From Roseiarcus sp963776665 (GTDB taxonomy: Bacteria > Pseudomonadota > Alphaproteobacteria > Rhizobiales > Beijerinckiaceae): 64,000 nt of DNA. Below the pieces are notes generated by a model. It made no database searches. It worked only from the letters and a program-made list of their open reading frames with translations, and was not told the DNA's origin. How positions within the stretch are numbered: the first letter of the stretch is position 1; the number at the start of each line of letters is the position of its first letter. The position numbers and the translations under genes were made by a program. Shown one piece after another: positions 62,741-64,000 of the stretch. The stretch covers positions 186,001 to 250,000 of the forward strand of contig CAVZNQ010000023.1 of NCBI GenBank assembly GCA_963776665.1, given 5' to 3'.

Positions 62741-62753
62741 GCGTCCATCAGAA
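62741..62753. repeat. 13-bp direct repeat, copy 2 (at scoA stop)
   Basis: GCGTCCATCAGAA, identical to 62128-62140. On the coding strand it covers the last codon and stop of subunit A (TTC TGA) plus the sequence that would form the start of subunit B. Confidence 0.9.
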
Positions 62754-63401
62754 GGCCCTCTCCATGAGGTGGGTCACCAGAATGCCCGGGGTCTTGACCG
62801 CGTCGGGCGGGATGACGCCGACCGGCACGATCGTGTGCGGCTCGGCGATGACGACGTCGGCGGCGAGCGCGATGACCGGATTGAAATTGTGCGCGGTCAG
62901 CGAATATTCGAGATTGCCGTAGTAATCGGCCTGCTTCGCCGCGATCAGGGCGAAATCGCCGCGGATCGGCGTCTCGAGCAGGAACGGCTTGCCGTCGACC
63001 TCGATGATCCGCTTGCCCTTCTCGACCAGCGTCCCGATGCCGGTCGCGGTGAGGACGCCCCCCAGGCCGACGCCGCCGGCGCGGATGCGTTCGATCAGGG
63101 TGCCCTGCGGCGCGAGCTCGACCTCGATCTCGCCGGCGATCATCCTGGCTTGGGTTTCAGGATTGAGGCCGATGTGCGAGGCGACGAGTTTTGCGACCGC
63201 GCCGGCGCTGATCAGCTTGCCGATCCCTCGCCCCGGCCATGCCGTGTCGTTGGCGATCACGGTGAGGTTCTTCGCGCCGCGCCTGACCAGCGCGTCGATG
63301 AGGCGATGCGGGGAGCCCGCGCCCATGAAGCCGCCGATGAGGAGCCGCGCGCCGTCCGGTATCAGCGCCGCCGCGGCGTCCGCGGTGATGGCGATCTTCA
63401 T
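62748..63401 (-). CDS. scoA: 3-oxoacid CoA-transferase subunit A
   Basis: 217 residues. Signature segments: ARLLIGGFMGAGSPHRLIDA (the CoA-transferase 1 motif), NLTVIANDTAWPGRGIGKLI, IEVELAPQGTLIERIRAGGV, GFxT-type region GGVLTATGIGTLVEKGK, and PFLLETPIRGDFALIAAKQA. ATG 63401 gives the expected N-terminus (KIAITADAAAALIPDG). Its stop lies in copy 2 of the 13-bp repeat. Partner of the subunit B gene at 61482-62135. Confidence 0.92.
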   Translation of the reverse strand: MKIAITADAAAALIPDGARLLIGGFMGAGSPHRLIDALVRRGAKNLTVIANDTAWPGRGIGKLISAGAVAKLVASHIGLNPETQARMIAGEIEVELAPQGTLIERIRAGGVGLGGVLTATGIGTLVEKGKRIIEVDGKPFLLETPIRGDFALIAAKQADYYGNLEYSLTAHNFNPVIALAADVVIAEPHTIVPVGVIPPDAVKTPGILVTHLMERAF

Positions 63402-63482
63402 CTCTCGCGCTCCCGATTTTCCCGGTCAGGCGCGCGACGCAAAGAGCGTGCCGCCCTTCTGGGGGCGACGGTTGCGCGGGCT

Positions 63483-64000
63483 CTATCGTTGCCCGGAAAC
63501 GCGGCGCCACTTGGAGCGGGCGCGGCGGCGGATCGTCTCGGGGGACCTTCGCCTCGGTTCGGGCGTGATGCTCTGGCCGCTCTCGAGGTCGAAGGTCTGC
63601 CCGAGATATTGGCTCGGCGGCATAAAGGCGTCGCCGCTGTGGGAATCGGCCGCCGTCGAGGCGGATCCTGAGGGCGGGTTGGCCGCGATCTGCTCCTCGA
63701 GCGTCTTGAGATCGGCGGAAGCCGTGGCCGCCGCGTTCGACGCCGCCGCGGAGGGCGCGGCGGAGACCGCGAGTTCGCCGCCGCCCGCCTCGGGCGTCGC
63801 GGGCGCGGGCGAAGTCTGCTGCCGCGGCGCGGCTTCGGGCTGAGCGGCCTGCGGGGCCGGTCCTTTGTCGGCTTGCGGCGCGGCTACGTCCGCCGATGCG
63901 CGGGCGAGGGTTTCGGCGGGAACCGGTTGCGGCGCCGCCTTGTCGGCGGCGAGCGATCCGGGCGCCGCGGGCTTGGCTTCGCTTACCTGTCCGGGGGCGG
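63483..64000 (-). CDS. Ala/Pro-rich protein, C-terminal part (runs off the window)
   Basis: About 172 residues, open at the window edge, with stop TAG at 63483-63485. Most is low-complexity Ala/Pro/Gln linker (for example PQAAQPEAAPRQQTSPAPAT); the last 75 residues are more ordered: ADLKTLEEQIAANPPSGSAS, FMPPSQYLGQTFDLESGQSI and a basic end (TIRRRARSKWRRVSGQR). No family recognised. Its direction matches scoA, 82 bp away. Confidence 0.55.
   Translation of the reverse strand, partial: APGQVSEAKPAAPGSLAADKAAPQPVPAETLARASADVAAPQADKGPAPQAAQPEAAPRQQTSPAPATPEAGGGELAVSAAPSAAASNAAATASADLKTLEEQIAANPPSGSASTAADSHSGDAFMPPSQYLGQTFDLESGQSITPEPRRRSPETIRRRARSKWRRVSGQR

Overview
The window is about 64 kb of GC-rich chromosomal DNA from an alphaproteobacterium, most likely of the order Hyphomicrobiales (Rhizobiales). 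The evidence is the pleD/divK/DUF3572/dinB cluster, an argS-SPOR-nagZ block with scpAB close by, a DUF1849 (EipB-type) protein, a GTTC-N7-GTTC LexA box next to lexA, an aa3-type cox operon, and REP-like hairpins of the GTCATTCCCGCGAAAGCGGG and TGGCCGGGTCAAGCCCGGCC types. The PEP-CTERM protein, sedolisin remnant and DUF3300 protein would suit a Beijerinckiaceae-like soil or acid-tolerant bacterium, but no gene here fixes the genus. I found no rRNA, tRNA, CRISPR array or transposase.

Layout. 0-10 kb: PhzF/NUDIX pair, pyridoxal kinase, PAP2 phosphatase, adenine deaminase, DUF423, glutathione-dependent formaldehyde dehydrogenase, and a large secreted DUF3300 protein ending in a phage-type S74 autochaperone. 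10-20 kb: DedA protein, trypsin/PDZ protease, two glycosyltransferases, SH3 protein, Rieske-fused ferredoxin reductase, 2OG oxygenase, and a GntR/flavin reductase/HpaB/cupin aromatic-hydroxylation cluster. 20-32 kb: one glycogen operon on the minus strand, glgP-glgB-glgC-glgA-(glgX::malQ). It holds synthesis, branching, phosphorolysis, debranching and glucan transfer; the last two activities are fused in one 1385-residue protein. 33-38 kb: coxB-coxA-ctaG-coxC, without ctaB between them, then a thioesterase and a STAS-like gene. 38-51 kb: ABC-2 transporter, parC, lone Flp pilin, PCMT-like methyltransferase, IscA/ErpA protein, dGTPase, argS, SPOR protein, nagZ. 51-59 kb: pleD-divK, DUF3572, dinB, DUF1849, scpB-scpA and lexA. 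59-64 kb: a plastic zone with an HTH protein, a 5'-truncated sedolisin, a PEP-CTERM protein, REP pairs, and a CoA-transferase operon split by about 600 bp that lies between identical 13-bp repeats.

Three observations stand out. (1) At least ten otherwise well-conserved genes carry 13 single-base indels, mostly insertions; this looks more like an uncorrected long-read assembly than biology, and the affected genes should be read as 'frameshifted as given'. (2) A family of short tandem repeats of about 20 bp recurs at three intergenic sites tens of kilobases apart. (3) The insertion in the CoA-transferase operon carries a small secreted protein and is flanked by an exact 13-bp direct repeat covering the original TGATG stop/start junction.
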